A stretch of DNA of 64,000 nt from Orientallactaga sibirica (taxonomy: Eukaryota; Chordata; Mammalia; Rodentia; Dipodidae). This document shows, in pieces, positions 1-11,741 of this stretch; the stretch's first letter is position 1; every line of letters starts with the position of its first letter. The stretch is taken from the NCBI GenBank assembly GCA_036365145.1, contig JAEOAD010000018.1:12010501-12074500 (forward strand), given 5' to 3'. Below the pieces are notes generated by a model. The model saw only the letters and a program-made list of their open reading frames with translations, had not been told where the DNA came from and made no database searches. Position numbers and translations under genes: made by a program.

Positions 1-245
1 ATACACCTGTCATGCCAATACCAAGAAAGTGCCCCTTCTCCACCTAGTCACCATTTGCTGGGAGGGGTCAGAATAGCAGAATAGCATCTTCTTTGTCTTA
101 TTTGTTCCTTAACAAGTTAGGCAGCTTATGAGACTCAAGGAGGTCAAACACCTTGTTCAAGTCATTCAGTAAGTTACTAGCAAACTGCTAACATACAGAG
201 GAAACTTTCAAGTTCTTGTGATTATCCTTCCATTTGGAATAAAAG
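1..245. other. Unique sequence, no feature seen
   Basis: No repeat, RNA or coding signature is recognisable in this left edge of the window. Confidence 0.5.
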
Positions 246-432
246 TATTATTTGGAAGCTGGGTGTGGATGTGCAGTCCTTTAATTACAGCACTTGAGAG
301 GCAGAGGTAGGAGGTTTGCCATGAGTTCGAGGCCACGCTGAGACTATAGAGTGAATCCCAGGTCAGCCTGAGCTAGAGCAAGACCCCACCTTGGAAAACA
401 AAAAAAAAAAAAAAAAAAAAGCTATTATTTGG
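246..432 (+). repeat. B1 SINE with 10-bp TSD
   Basis: A 7SL-derived B1 copy occupies 258-420. It shows the family head GCTGGGTGTGG, the internal GAGGCAGAGGTAGGAGG block and a pure A tail of about 20 nt. It is flanked by the direct repeat TATTATTTGG (246-255 and 423-432). The perfect TSD indicates L1-mediated insertion. Non-coding retroposon. Confidence 0.9.
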
Positions 433-1040
433 CAAAATAAAGAAAAAATAGGTATAGGCCCAAAATGTGTGAATGTGTGAAAAATGCCCTATATAATAAA
501 TACATATGAAAGCATGCCTATATTTTCCTTCTTTTCCTAATAATATGAAATAGTATAATAAACAGGAGTTATTATCTTTTCTCTAGAGCACAATATTAAG
601 CAGTGTATAAAATATCAACACTAGAATCAGTAGCCTTCACAGAACAGAATAAGTGGGTATCACTCAATTAACTGAAATTCTGGACAGACTAGAATGTTAA
701 GCAAGAAGTTATTGTCCCTACCTGTTGGATTGGCTTTGAACATCGGTCCTCCCTTGCCTCAGAATCAACTCCTCATAATATAGATGCATTCCATTACTTT
801 GGTTTCCTTGGAGAACTCTAACACCAACACCGTGTTGTATGCTTAAACTCTGGTATGTTACCATTCTCTCTTTTAGGTGAGAATAGAACTATTTTCCCTC
901 CAGGTAGAGCACAGACATTAATTATCAATAGTGAGTAGCAAGGGACTCACTAAGACATTTCACTAGATATTCTTTGTTTGTTCCAACATCTCAGAAGCAG
1001 CTTGTTTCTTCTTCCCTGTTTAACTGCATGTTAGAAAATC
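433..1040. other. Unique AT-rich sequence
   Basis: Nothing recognisable on either strand; all frames are broken by frequent stops. Confidence 0.5.
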
Positions 1041-1044
1041 ATTC

Positions 1045-1235
1045 TACAGAAGGGAGACAGGAAGAGCGATGGCTTTGGGGTTCCAGGATCATGACTGGCT
1101 TTGGCAGCTGTGACTCACTCTGCGTAAATGATCTTGGATTAGTCATTTCACTTTTCTGAGAAAGAGGGTCTGTTTATTCAACTGTAAAATACCAAGTTTC
1201 TATACCTTATGGAGAGTCTCATGAGATGAGATGCT
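1045..1235 (+). repeat. MIR SINE relic
   Basis: Diverged MIR. It retains the order seen in the family core and 3' part: a TGACTCACTCTG-like block, 'GATTAGTCATTTCACTTTTCTGAG', then 'CAACTGTAAAAT' and a terminal 'CTCATGAGATGAGAT'. No TSD is visible, as expected for an ancient copy. Assigned by eye. Confidence 0.6.
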
Positions 1236-2345
1236 GGTCATTTGTAATGTTCTTTCCAAACCACAAGAAGGTCAGCAATCAAAGGGCACAAAAGCTGCCA
1301 GAGTGAGCAGGGCACTGTGGAAAACATTCTAGTTCCATTGCTTCTGCTTCTTGTCCAGCCCTCATAAGTGATGGCTGAATGTGACTGAGAAATAATAAAG
1401 GGAATTATGATGCATGGCTGTGGAAGCTCAGAGAGTAATTCCAGCACAGAGCAAGTGATTATGCACTGCAGAAAATTAAAACTCAAAAACAAACAACAAA
1501 AAAAAGTAAGCAAAGGGGAAAACAAACAAAACCAGAGACCACTCAAATCCCATTCGAAACACTATTTAATAAGCAAGCTTCATTTTCTATAGAATTCTAG
1601 TCAAGGAACATTTTGGCCACACAGATGCAATTAGAGATATCTGTGATATCAAGAAAATGCAAAAACTAAGGACAAAGAAAAGGATTTGTAACAAGAGGCC
1701 ACTTTTCACAATCCTGGCACCAAACTGCAGGACACAGAATGGCTAAGATCAGACCCAGATATGACTCCCAGAAGTCAGCTCTGCCTTGCATTTTTGCGAG
1801 AACACAAGAACACAAAGCTTGAAGCAAAGGCCGGCAATAGGCCACCAAGTGAGGACAGGCTCCATGGGTGGCCATCTGGCCTTGTATGATTTAATGAGGA
1901 GAAAATGTGAGGAGGTCTGGCTTTGCTCTGTTTGGCCATGGTGAGAGTATAGCCCCATTCCTCAGACTGGATTTGATCAAGCTGTGCCCCTGCTTGCAAG
2001 CTGTAAGCATCTAATGCAATTTTCATTTAAGCAGAAGCATGTAAGTCCCTCTCCTATGACTTGGATTCAGATGATGAAGAACAGAACTGATTTGTTTCAC
2101 TGACATCATCCCATACATTGGGCCCCTGTGCCCCTTGCCAATGAGATTTTGTTCTGTTCTGTTCTCCAACCACTCCCCCGCTTTTGCTCTGGGGCTCAGT
2201 GTGAGCTGTTACCATGTCCATGCTGGCCGTTCCTGTACCTGTGTAGCCTGTCCCTACATCCTTGAAGACATGTATTTTGGCTAAAATGCCATCTCTGGGA
2301 AGAAGCCTTTCCAAGCACCATCTAACTAGAGGCAACTGCAGTCAC
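1236..2345. other. Unique sequence
   Basis: Several open frames of 60-100 codons overlap here on both strands, but none shows a recognisable domain, biased codon use or splice-flanked structure. They are treated as chance frames. Confidence 0.5.
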
Positions 2346-2349
2346 TGTG

Positions 2350-2535
2350 CCTGTTTCTGTTTTATTTTCTTCTAGTCACTTACATTTCCCAATTCTTCTA
2401 GCCTTCTCCCATCCCTGCTCTACACAATAAACTTCCAGAAAGCTTTCATTGGTTTTCCACTGTATTCTTAACCCCTGCACAGATTCCTGGCAGAGAATAG
2501 ATGCTTAATAGTATCAGAAGAATGAATAAATAAAA
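2350..2535 (+). repeat. L2 LINE 3'-end relic
   Basis: The tail of an L2 element. It reads through a TCCCATCCCTGCTC-like segment and ACTGTATTCTTAACCCCTGC, then CTGGCAGAGAATAGATGCTTAATAG, ending in GAATGAATAAATAAA. This is the degenerate form of the familiar L2 3' terminus that ends in GAATGAATG-type repeats. Confidence 0.6.
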
Positions 2536-4605
2536 TGGCTGGGTTGTTTGAGGTTTCTGGAAAGACTGCTTTAGCCAAGAAATATTTGTTTCATTTGCTC
2601 ATTCTTTCAAGTTTCTGGAGTACTATGTATTTTCCAGGAGCTGGAGACAGCAATGAATTAAATCTGACCTGTGCTCACAAGGAATGTGGAGTGAAGACAG
2701 AGAGAATGGGAAGGACAACCCAGAAGGGCAGTGCAGATGAGGAGCTGGTCAAAGTAGGAAGGAGAGCTGGGCAGCTGATAATGGGATTGCAACTGTAGCA
2801 TGGAACTTCACAGGTCCTCACCATAAATAAGTGGTGAGCACTAACCCATCTTTTCCATGCTTCGTCATCCTCTACTTCCTGTGGCATTTCTCTTCTCCTA
2901 AGACTTTCTTTCAAATCAGTGCTAGGTCACATGTTTATCATCTCTTAGTAACTAGAGCCAAAGTCCCCAAAACCCAGAGGCGCAGAGTTATAATTAACTG
3001 GTGTCCTTAATCCAGAGGCTCCTAAATAGCTCTAGCAACCTTGAATGCAGAGATGCCTGGGGCTTCACAAAGCCAGGTTGAATGGAGAGACGACAAATAT
3101 AAAGGGGTCCAGAGTCCAGTGTCAAGCCCATAGGCCCACCAGTGTTAGGCATTTCTCTGTATATTAGCTTAATCTTCCTTGGCCACTGCCTCACTGGTAG
3201 CATGTCCTCACTGAGGTATTAAAGTAAAGAACAATCATGCATTTAGGAAGACATAACTTCAAGGCATGAGGAATATGTTTAAGAAACATGTTTTGAATTG
3301 TACCAAGAAGAGTGAGCCACTTAGACCAGAACTAGGAAGTTGTGAGATGGAGAGAAGAGACACTGGATTGGGAAGTAGAAGTACACTAGTGTCCTGGGTG
3401 GGAAAAGCAATGCTTTCTCAGGACTTGAACCTTCTCATGCTTCAAGTAAAGTAACTTCGACTTCACTGCAGGTGGCTTTGTTGAGCCACCTTCATCGCAA
3501 AGGTGCCATGTGCTTCTCTTTAGTCTCAGCCCATTTTCCTCCCATACTGGGAAGAATACTTTTGGGTTTCATGGCTTATATGGTGATGATTTCTCCTGAT
3601 GAGATACTGAGCTATGACAGGCACTGACTCAGGTACAATCCCAGCCCCTGGGGCAGGGCAACATCTCAATAAATAAACCCTGCTACAGCAAATGGACAAG
3701 CTACTGTATTTCCATCATTTTAAGTTTCAAAGAGACATGAAAAGGAAGAGTATAATGTGGTTTGGAAAACAAAATGATTTCAAATCTAATTTCTTCTAGT
3801 GGGATTATCCTAGAAGGTAAAATGTGTCAGGGACCTTGAATATGACTAGAACAAGTGCTCAACCAATCCATGGCTCCTTGGACAGCAGTCCTAATACCGT
3901 GTTCAGGCCACTCAGCTAACAGAAAGCACTAAAAGGCTCAGAGGAAAACAACTTTCCTATTCACCCATTTCCTTTGACTACATAGCTTTAGAGATGGTTA
4001 CCCACTGAGGACCCCAAAAATTAACCTTTTCAAAACAGAAACGGAACAAGACTTCCAAATATGAAGAGACAGCACTGGATCCTATAGCCTCCCTTCTTGT
4101 CCAGCTGCATCCGCTTGGTCATCCAGCTCTGGCCCAGAGAACAGTTATGTGCTCACCTCAATCTATGAAGGAGGGGAAGTGGAGCTACTGTCAAAGAGCA
4201 GCACTTCACATGTTACTCGGTCCCTTCCCATATGTATGGCAGAGTGGGAGTGAAACAGCCCTGCAGACAAACCCAAGCCATCTGTGCTTAGAAAGTGCAC
4301 TTTGTTTCCCATGAAGCCATAAAAGGTTTCATATAACACATTTACTTCAGAAAGGACAGATACTTAAATGAGAGTGATTTCAAGATCAGACACCCTGTGG
4401 TGCACTTAGGGAGGGAGAGCAGCAGCAGGTATAACCACTGTTTATCTGAGCAGCCTGAGGGTCAGCCAGCAGCAGTACAAGTTCAAGTCCAGAACCCCAA
4501 GCCAAGTTCTGCTAAGAAGCTCCCCTCTAGCTTTCTACCCCCCATAGCCAGACTGCCTGGCTGACATATTAAGTTCTACCTTGTTCCCCTGAAAAGATGG
4601 CACAA
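2536..4605. other. Unique sequence, repeat-poor
   Basis: About 2 kb without recognisable interspersed repeats. No RNA gene or coherent coding frame is visible. It could hold unrecognised old repeats or regulatory sequence. Confidence 0.45.
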
Positions 4606-4760
4606 GTCAGGCATGGTGGTGCATGCCTTTAATCCCAGCACAGAGGAAATGGAGGAAGGAGGATCACCATGAGTTCAAGGCCACCCCGAGGCTACACAGT
4701 CAGTTCCAGGCCAGCCTAGGCTAGTGTGAAACCCCATCTCAAAAAACAAAACAACAACAA
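4606..4760 (+). repeat. B1 SINE
   Basis: B1 copy with head GTCAGGCATGGTGGTGCATG, the block TTTAATCCCAGCACAGAGG, AGGATCACCATGAGTTCAAGG and an A-rich tail with CAA interruptions. Moderately diverged; no clean TSD was found. Confidence 0.85.
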
Positions 4761-5530
4761 AGACAGCACAAGAAAGAAATAAAATAAGATTTGTGAAAAA
4801 CATGTATGTTTCCTGAAGTCCTCTGAGTTGGAGACAATGATAAAGGAAGTAAAATGCCAGTTTCCATGTCTAATTTCAGAACTGAAGGGGTCTTTGTATA
4901 TGAGCTATTTCTACTCTCTGGTTTTATATCCAAAGACACTGATGCTTAGCCTAGCCTTGCTAGTTTTTTAAAATCTGAAACGGGCTGGTGACATTAACCA
5001 CTACTTAATTAGTTGTGGTGATTAAATAATAATGCAGGAAATGTGCCTGGAAGGGAGAAAAACACTAGCTAGCATTATTTTTTATTCAACACACAGTAAT
5101 TGAGTTTCTCCTATGTGTCAAACTGCAACAAATGATGAGGCTCAGAAGAAATGAAGTAAACACTGGTGTCCTGTGACAGCTGGGGGTGAGAGAGATTCCA
5201 GTTGTGATAACCAACAGTGCATAGGAGAACACACCTAGTCACAGATGAACTTGGAACTGGAAGTTTCAAGTCAACTACTTTGGAGGTTTTTAATTTCCTT
5301 GATCCCTGTTGGTACCCCATTAGCAACCTCCTCCACCTTTATGAAGGAGTCCGATGACAGGTAATGCTAGATTCACTGCATGAACAGAAGCCCCTCCTCT
5401 CGCTGTTGGTGAGCTGGGAAGACAAGTTCTGGATGCCCTCCCTTTCAGTTAGATGTGAATCATTTGGAACCAAGTCTGGTCCAGGGCAGCAAAATTACAG
5501 CTAAAGAAAGTTTGGCGATAGCAGAGGAAG
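4761..5530. other. Unique sequence
   Basis: No repeat or gene signature recognised apart from short MIR-like word matches too weak to call. Confidence 0.45.
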
Positions 5531-5534
5531 ATAA

Positions 5535-5755
5535 TACAGGTTTCAGAACCAAATGGAGAAGGTGAACCTTGATCTCACTGTTTACACGCTATGGGGACTT
5601 TCATCATTACTGAACCTCTGTAAGCCCCAGTGTCCTCAACTGTAGGCTGGTTTGGAGTTATACCTCACAAATTTGGTTCAGTCACAAAGTACCAGGGTGT
5701 ATACAAAGGGTATAGCATGAAATTAGTGGACACTCAATAAATGGCAGTTGTTACT
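5535..5755 (+). repeat. MIR SINE relic
   Basis: Shows the MIR 3' half in order: 'CTGAACCTCTGTAAGCCCCAG', 'CCTCAACTGTAGG', 'ATACCTCAC' and the terminal 'GTGGACACTCAATAAATGGCAGTTGTTAC'. These match the usual MIR pattern for the sense strand. Confidence 0.7.
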
Positions 5756-5759
5756 AGAT

Positions 5760-6454
5760 GGAAGTCAGGAGAGTTAAATGATGCATGTCTTGTGTCTTCT
5801 CTGTTCAAAGTCCCCCAAAAGTTCCCAATCAAGGTGGAGGAAAGGGTAGTTAAGAATAGGCCACAAGGCCCTCTGCAACCTGCCTGCTCTCTGTCCTCCT
5901 TATGTTTCCTCCTATGCCCATTCCACTCCAGCCATGCCTCGCCTTGCCTCACATAGCCAACTACAGGCTACCTTTGAATTTGCCAGCCCTGTGTAGAAGA
6001 TAGATAGGATAATGTTGAAGAGAAAGGCCTACAGCATCAGAACACTGTGTTTATATCCTGGCTCTGCTCCTTGCCTGGTAAATGGTTTGGACAACTTCAT
6101 GGATAAAATGGCATGTCCCCCACAGGCAGATAGATGTGTGTGCATGAACATGGGACTCCCAGATGATGGTCTGGGGAGGCTGTGGACTTCTGGTGCATGA
6201 GGCTTGGCTAGTAGAGGTGGTTCACTAGGTAAGACTTTGAGAATTGTGACCCAGCCACACTTTAAATTTGATCTTTTTTTCCCTGCTTGCCAGTAGATGT
6301 GACCAGCTGCCTCATGCCCAACCACCACAAACAAGCCACTTCATCTGTCACACCTTCCCTAACATGATGCACTGTATTCCCTGAAACCATGAGACAGGTA
6401 AACATGGCTTCCCTGAAGTTGCTTTTGTCAGGGGTTTGGTTTTAGTGGTAAGAA
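5760..6454. other. Unique sequence with a possible MIR trace
   Basis: Around 6030-6115 there is a faint sense-strand MIR pattern (CCTGGCTCTGCTCCTTGCC, then GGATAAAATGG). The rest is unique by eye, and no coding content is supported. Confidence 0.4.
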
Positions 6455-6535
6455 AAATAACTAGGAAAGCAAGTTACTTATTTTAATTTAATCATCTATA
6501 AAATGGAAGTAATAATACAACTACATGTCTCATGA
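6455..6535 (+). repeat. MIR SINE fragment
   Basis: Short MIR piece: AAGTTACTTATTTTAATTTAATC, then ATCTATAAAATGGAAGTAATAATAC, matching the family's 'TCTGTAAAATGGGGATAATAATA' segment. Confidence 0.5.
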
Positions 6536-6639
6536 ACCACAATCTCTCTGTATAGGCAAGAAATACAGATGAAAGCAAGATATTGAGTATCTCTGGGCTG
6601 CTTGGTTGCCTAGCTGGCATGTCATTCTAGCACTCTGCA

Positions 6640-6745
6640 TCCTTCATAGCTAATCTGTACCACAAATCCAAGAGAAAGCATGAGTAGTCTCATTTTACAG
6701 ATAAGTAATTGATAATTGAGGGACAACCAGGATGTAGATCTAGCC
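6640..6745 (-). repeat. MIR SINE fragment
   Basis: Antisense MIR trace: TCTCATTTTACAGATAAGTAATTGA followed by an AGGGACAACCAGG-type region corresponding to the MIR core in reverse orientation. Confidence 0.45.
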
Positions 6746-7754
6746 CTAGCTAGTCACAAAGGTCCTTCTACTCTGTGTACTGTTCATACGTCGTTAAGAA
6801 GCTTCAACTTCAGAGTCACTCAAATAAGAGTCCACAGGCAACACACTTTTGTGTACTGTCCTTATAGACCCTGCATCTTCTTAAGTCCATTGAACCTGTG
6901 AGCCCCTCCTGTCTTGCACTGCAGGGGCACATGAGTAGATGTCATTCAGAGAGGAAGAGCACTGAGGGCCCCCAAGAATTTCCTTTGCTTTTGGTTATTT
7001 CATAAAGACGTGTAAGAATCTTGAAAATCCTTCCCTAGTAGTGACTTCACCCCCAAAGCTTTTTCCAGCACCCAACCTTGCAATCAGATGGCATGCAGAG
7101 AGAACAGAGCACGCTGTCCGGAAGTATGGCTTCTTAGCATCTTTTGTTCTTCTCTATCAAGGGTCCATCACTTGTACCCTCTTGTTCAAGGAGAAAATGA
7201 GGTAAATCCATTGCAGGAACATACATGTGAAAGGTAAATTACAGCGTATGAAGTGCTCATTTGGAAACACAGATACAAAGGCCTATTTGGTGGGTGATGT
7301 TTTCATGTGCAAAGTGTTATTAGCCATATGGGCCAGGAAGTGATTGAACAGAAGGCACATATATGCTCAGAGGCAGGGCTGGTGAGCACAGGTCCATGCA
7401 AACATGACCATGTTCAAAAAAGTCTGTATTTCTCTACCTGGGGGATGAAAAAAATTGACAAGCTAAACAAGAATAATGCTTCTGCAACATCAGCCTGTCA
7501 GTGTGCCCACAGCCCTCACAACAGTGGCATAAAGACTAAATATGCAGAGAGCTGAGGTAGTCAAGAACTGTGTGACCCAAAACATTATGATAGGTGGATT
7601 ACCAGTCTGGAGGGAGATTCAGTAAAACCTTGTCAAGAGTCAGTGTTCAAGGTCATGATGATTTAAGCCTTTTAGCAAAAGCCACTTGACTTTACACTTG
7701 ATTGGCACCACTGATGTTGCACCATACTGCACTGCTAATGATGATGATATGTGT
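6746..7754. other. Mostly unique sequence
   Basis: Unique by eye. A weak sense MIR tail may lie at about 7150-7265 (GAGAAAATGAGGTAAATCC, then GCGTATGAAGTGCTCA). No gene is supported. Confidence 0.4.
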
Positions 7755-7905
7755 GAAAACAGCAAATGCTTCTATATGTGCCAAGACCCAATGCTGAGCA
7801 CTTAACATGTGCTCCCCATGCGGGGCCATCAGTAGCATTATTAAGAACTTATGGTCCGCTTGACAAATGGAGAAACGGTGTCCTCGCAGCACCAAGTCTC
7901 AGACT
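7755..7905 (-). repeat. MIR SINE relic
   Basis: Antisense MIR: ATGTGCCAAGACCCAATGCTGAGCACTTAACATGTGC, a later GACAAATGGAGAAACGG, then GCAGCACCAAGTCTCAGACTT. The order matches a reverse-complement MIR from its 3' end inward. Confidence 0.6.
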
Positions 7906-8390
7906 TAGGCTGGGGGTACACCTAATACCACTGCTGTGTCTCTCTGGTCTGTTCTACTCCCTTGATTTGAGGTTTTGGACCTGAAAAATTGTGAGCTGAG
8001 TTGATTTCTAAAAGAACACGCAAAAGTCTGGAACACCAGAATTCCAGACCATTCTCTAGCCTTTGGAAGAGGAAGAAAAATAATATTTTAGCCTGGGGTC
8101 ACGCACAGGGCCCTGTGGTGAACGACCTCAGAATTTATCCTTCTTCTGGTTCATGACATGCAAAGGCATTCTTCTGTTCCTCCCAATAGCTACTCCCCAC
8201 CCTCCCACGTACTCTCAGTGCTTCTGCTCGTATCAGCAACCCAGGGACAGGAAACCTCTGCTCATAGCACACTGAAACTCAGATTCCTTGGGTGTAGATT
8301 ATCCACACAGCTCTGCTGCTCTGATGCCCTCCACACTCTCTGCACTTAGTTTGCAATAACTGAATGAGTGCTGCTTTTGAAGAGACGAGG
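7906..8390. other. Unique sequence
   Basis: No recognisable repeat or gene. Confidence 0.45.
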
Positions 8391-8394
8391 TTAA

Positions 8395-8520
8395 TTGTTA
8401 ATAATGGCCTGAAAATGCTTACGATACAATAGTGAATAAAAGACATCAAGTTATACATATATACATATACTTACTATTCTCAATTTTGTAAAATTCTTTT
8501 ATAAGCCCCAACTGTGGGTG
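8395..8520. repeat. Possible L1M 3'-region fragment
   Basis: The order TGAAAATGCTTACGATACAATAG, TGAATAAAAGACATCAAGTTA, an ATACATATA-rich run, then TCTCAATTTTGTAAAATTC resembles a motif common in ancient L1 3' regions. Diverged; orientation not determined. Confidence 0.35.
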
Positions 8521-9774
8521 GCTGAACTTGGGGTATACTAAAGAAAAGTTTTATGATCACAATACACCGGGCTCCTGGGAGTTCTCTCACACCTCTGAGT
8601 GCTGAGTTCTCTCCTGCCTCAGAAAGAGCAGGGATTGAAGACAGCACAAACCAGCGCCAGCTCTTCCCAGTTACTTCTGGGGTCCCAGTTCTATCACAGG
8701 CCAGGCCAGAGCATTCAATGGGGAGGGGAGTAAGCTCCCCAAGAAAGTTTGCCATGCTCTGTTGAGAAAAATGCCTTGGGGGTTAGCATAGCTGTACCCC
8801 TGTAGTGTGTCCACCCTCACCCCAAAGACTGAGAGGCCTGTTTTGGCTCCACAAATGGGTTAAAATGTAGTGGAAAACACTGGTGACCAGGGCTGTACTG
8901 GGACAGCAGCCATTGCAGCTGTTTTTGAAAGCAGATCAAATAATATTCTGCAATATTCCTATGATACCCAGCTCTAGCCAAGCACGGGTGTGGTTTCTGA
9001 GATATGCGTGGTGAATAAACAGGACAACATGGATGGCATATGGCCTGCTTACTGGAAGCTTCAAGGGATCTATCAGCTCATCCTCCCTGCCCTGCCTTCC
9101 TGGACCAGGGGAGAGAATTACCTAAGCATCCAATGGAGATCATGGCTTCTCCATCACTTCTCAAGAAATCCACATTTAAGAGTCTGTTCCTGGAAACACA
9201 TTAGGTTTTTTGGCTTATCCAAAAAGGTTAAAAACTCTTATGACCCTCAAGTCAGTTTCATTTTCCCTTCACATTTCAGAAGCAAAACTCCAGGGACTTT
9301 CCCCAAAATGAATTATGCAAAAGAGATAAGATGAGATCCCACCTGCTGCTAAGGGACTCGTCTTAGAAAAATATCATCAGATATTCATTTCCTGATATTA
9401 ATGACCACTAAATGGGAGTGCCAATGTTTCGAGCAAACACCTTAGGAAGAAAGTTTAAACAAATATTTTTTTTCTTTTTGATAATTTTTATTTTAAAAAT
9501 ATTTTTTAACTAAATCTTTTCCCAGCCAAAGCAGAATGGACAAAATTCCACCTCCATCATGATCGACAGGCTGTATAACTCCTAAGTCCACCCATCTCCA
9601 AATAACACTCCTCTACTTTCCTAAGCCCCTTATCAACCACTCCAGTTTCCGGGGAGACTCATTAGCAGTGCTGGCAAAGGCTGTAATCAGAATCATTATC
9701 AACCACCAAGCTCTGCTCCCCTGAAAGTTTAACTGGTTGTTGTAAAGTAGACACACAGAAGAGGAAGCTGTTGT
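8521..9774. other. Unique sequence
   Basis: Contains a 114-codon frame at 8990-9334 (+) with no recognisable domain. Nothing else identified. Confidence 0.45.
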
Positions 9775-9860
9775 CATTACACTGTGCCCAGAGCTCTGCC
9801 AGGCACTTAGGGATGGATCCCCACAGCATATTCACTAACTATGAGTCTCTGAGACACCAG
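9775..9860 (-). repeat. MIR SINE fragment
   Basis: Antisense MIR end: TCATTACACTGTGCCCAGAGCTCTGCCAGGCACTTAGGG. Short and diverged. Confidence 0.4.
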
Positions 9861-10249
9861 TGTGGACAAAGCCACCCTATCCCAAGGAATGCTTAATCTC
9901 TCTGACCAGGTGGACCTGCTCACAGAAATATGCATTTTGACTGAGCAACACACAGACTCACACTGACATTAATGACAGTGATCTTAACTCTGGTTCACAT
10001 AAGACTTAGAACAACTGAGTACTCCTCTGGTGGCTGAGCCTTCCTGTGTGGGGGAACATAACTGCTTCTGGCTGGGTGTTTGTCCCTGTTGAAAAGCTAA
10101 CTCCAACAGTTGTGATGCCTCAATGCTGGTCTAGTTCCTTGTCTCCAAAGATTAGAGGGCCTGGAAGGAAAGGGACTCGTTGTTGACATTTAAGCAAAGT
10201 GACTAAATGTAAAGGCAAAATTTCCCTTTAAGTTTGTTTTATTGTTTTT
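9861..10249. other. Unique sequence
   Basis: No feature recognised. Confidence 0.45.
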
Positions 10250-10354
10250 TTGTTGTTGTTTTTGTTGTTATTTTTACCATATTTTTGCAGTGCTAGGATC
10301 AAACCCATGGTAACAAGTACACCACCACTGAGCTACATCCTCGGCCCTATGTTT
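10250..10354 (-). repeat. ID-like SINE, antisense
   Basis: Read on the minus strand it gives GATGTAGCTCAGTGGTGG (A-box-like), then GGTTTGATCCTAGCACTGC (B-box-like), then an A-rich tail. This is the tRNA-derived ID layout. The copy ends at the site where a young SINE has inserted (10366-10643). Confidence 0.65.
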
Positions 10355-10654
10355 TGCTTGCATGTCTTTTTTTTTTTTTTTTTTTTTTTTTGGAGAAAGA
10401 CACAGAGAGAGAGAGAAAGAGAGAGGAAGACAGATAGAGATGGGCACGCCAGCAGCCTCTCAGCTGCTGCAAACAAAATCCAGATGCGTGCTCCCCCTTG
10501 TGGTCAAGTGTGGCATTGCATGCATGCGTCACTTTGCATCTGGCTAAACGTGGGACCTGGAAGTTGGAACCGCTGGAGATTGGAACCAGCATTCTTAGAC
10601 TTAGGAGGCAGGCGCCTTAACCGCTAAGCCATCTCTCCAGCCCTGCTTGCATGT
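10355..10654 (-). repeat. Long-form B2-like SINE with 11-bp TSD
   Basis: A tRNA-derived SINE lies antisense at 10366-10643, flanked by the perfect repeat TGCTTGCATGT (10355-10365 and 10644-10654). On its own strand it starts GGCTGGAGAGATGGCTTAG (A box). Its B-box region GGTTCCAATCTCCAG is present twice with a 16-bp period (10557-10571 and 10573-10587). It then has CCACAAGGGGGAG, a CAGCAGC/GCTGCTG hairpin (10450-10469), and a CT-rich plus poly-A 3' end. Open frames crossing it are artefacts of low complexity. Confidence 0.92.
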
Positions 10655-10895
10655 TTAAAATGGTTGCTTAGGAAGGAAAAGTACCAAGGTAGTACTGAAG
10701 AAGCGTTCACCCTGGCATCCCTCTTTGACTTAGTAGCCATGTATTGTGCGTTTACACTGTGTCAGGATTGGACTAAGAACCAGGTACATGTGAAGAAACA
10801 TGCCTCAGAAATCATACATCCACAAAGAGGACACTCAGTCACTGACAAATTATAAAAAAAGGGTGTGACAAGACTTTTGGGGGCACTGCTATGGC
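10655..10895. other. Unique sequence, possible L2/MIR trace
   Basis: Contains GTATTGTGCGTTTACACTGTGTCAGG, a faint antisense L2/MIR-end pattern. Otherwise unremarkable. Confidence 0.35.
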
Positions 10896-10899
10896 AAAA

Positions 10900-11075
10900 G
10901 AGGGGTAAATCTTTGTTCAAACCCTAATACTGCCACTAGTGAGACAGAAGGCCCTGGGGACCCACATCCTATGGAGTTTGTGACTGAGAAATGGGGACAT
11001 TTGTTCCTTTGTATGACTGTTATAAGGATTGACTATACTTCCACAGATAAAGCATTTTATAAGGCCTACAATCAA
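10900..11075 (+). repeat. MIR SINE relic
   Basis: Sense MIR: CAAACCCTAATACTGCCAC, then ACTGAGAAATGGGGACA, ATGACTGTTATAAGGATTGA and ATAAAGCATTTTATAAGGCC. The order fits the MIR consensus from core to tail. Confidence 0.6.
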
Positions 11076-11079
11076 AGGG

Positions 11080-11675
11080 GTCACTAGATACACTGTAAAT
11101 ATTGTGATTAGAAAAGGGTCCCAAATTCAGACTTGCTTCCAACTGCTCAAGTATGAGTGAAATCCAGCATGGGATGGATGTATCTGATCATCATTTCTTC
11201 CTTCTTTACTAGTGGGCATCCCCTGCTGCATGGGGAAGTCTAGACATTAGGGTAGTACTTAGGCATCAAGCCCCAAATAGCTGTGCAGCATCTGATTCTA
11301 GGTGCATCAGGAGAGCTTCCTCAATAGTCATTCATGCACAGCAAGAGCTGTCAGGCGGGCTCAGCAGAGTCTATGCACCCAAACCTGCAGTCTGATGGAA
11401 CAGCAGGTCAGGATGCCGTGAGATGGCTGAAGCTGGACTTCAGGACAGCAACTAGACGCTGCCTTGTGTTATCAGACTCCCAAGTAACCCCAAAAAGGAG
11501 TTATTCTTCAAATCCTGAGCCTTTCTGTCTGTCTCTGAGAGGTGCAGAGGGTAGGATCCATCGAAGTGTGTTTTACCCCAGATTAATAGAAACCAAAAAC
11601 ACTTGAGATCCTTGCTTGATCAGTCTTTCATCATAGTGTGTTCCTCAGAAGATGGGGTATGTTGACAAACAAACA
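11080..11675. other. Unique sequence
   Basis: No feature recognised. A 90-codon frame at 11334-11606 (+) has no family resemblance. Confidence 0.45.
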
Positions 11676-11741
11676 TATCAACAAATGAATGAATGATTGA
11701 ATGAATGAATGAGTGAGTGAATGAATAAGTGAGTGAATTCA
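11676..11741. repeat. (GAAT)n/(GAGT)n microsatellite
   Basis: Imperfect tetranucleotide array mixing GAAT and GAGT units (AATGAATGAATGAGTGAGTGA pattern), with a few substitutions. It may have grown from the terminal repeat of an L2-like element. Confidence 0.8.

Noticed and set aside
10250..10627. 125-codon frame with poly-Phe and RERERE-type repeats
   Set aside because: It is a translation of the antisense poly-T and GA-rich tail of a B2-like SINE. The same applies to similar frames at 15051-15242, 44279-44609 and 61019-61318.
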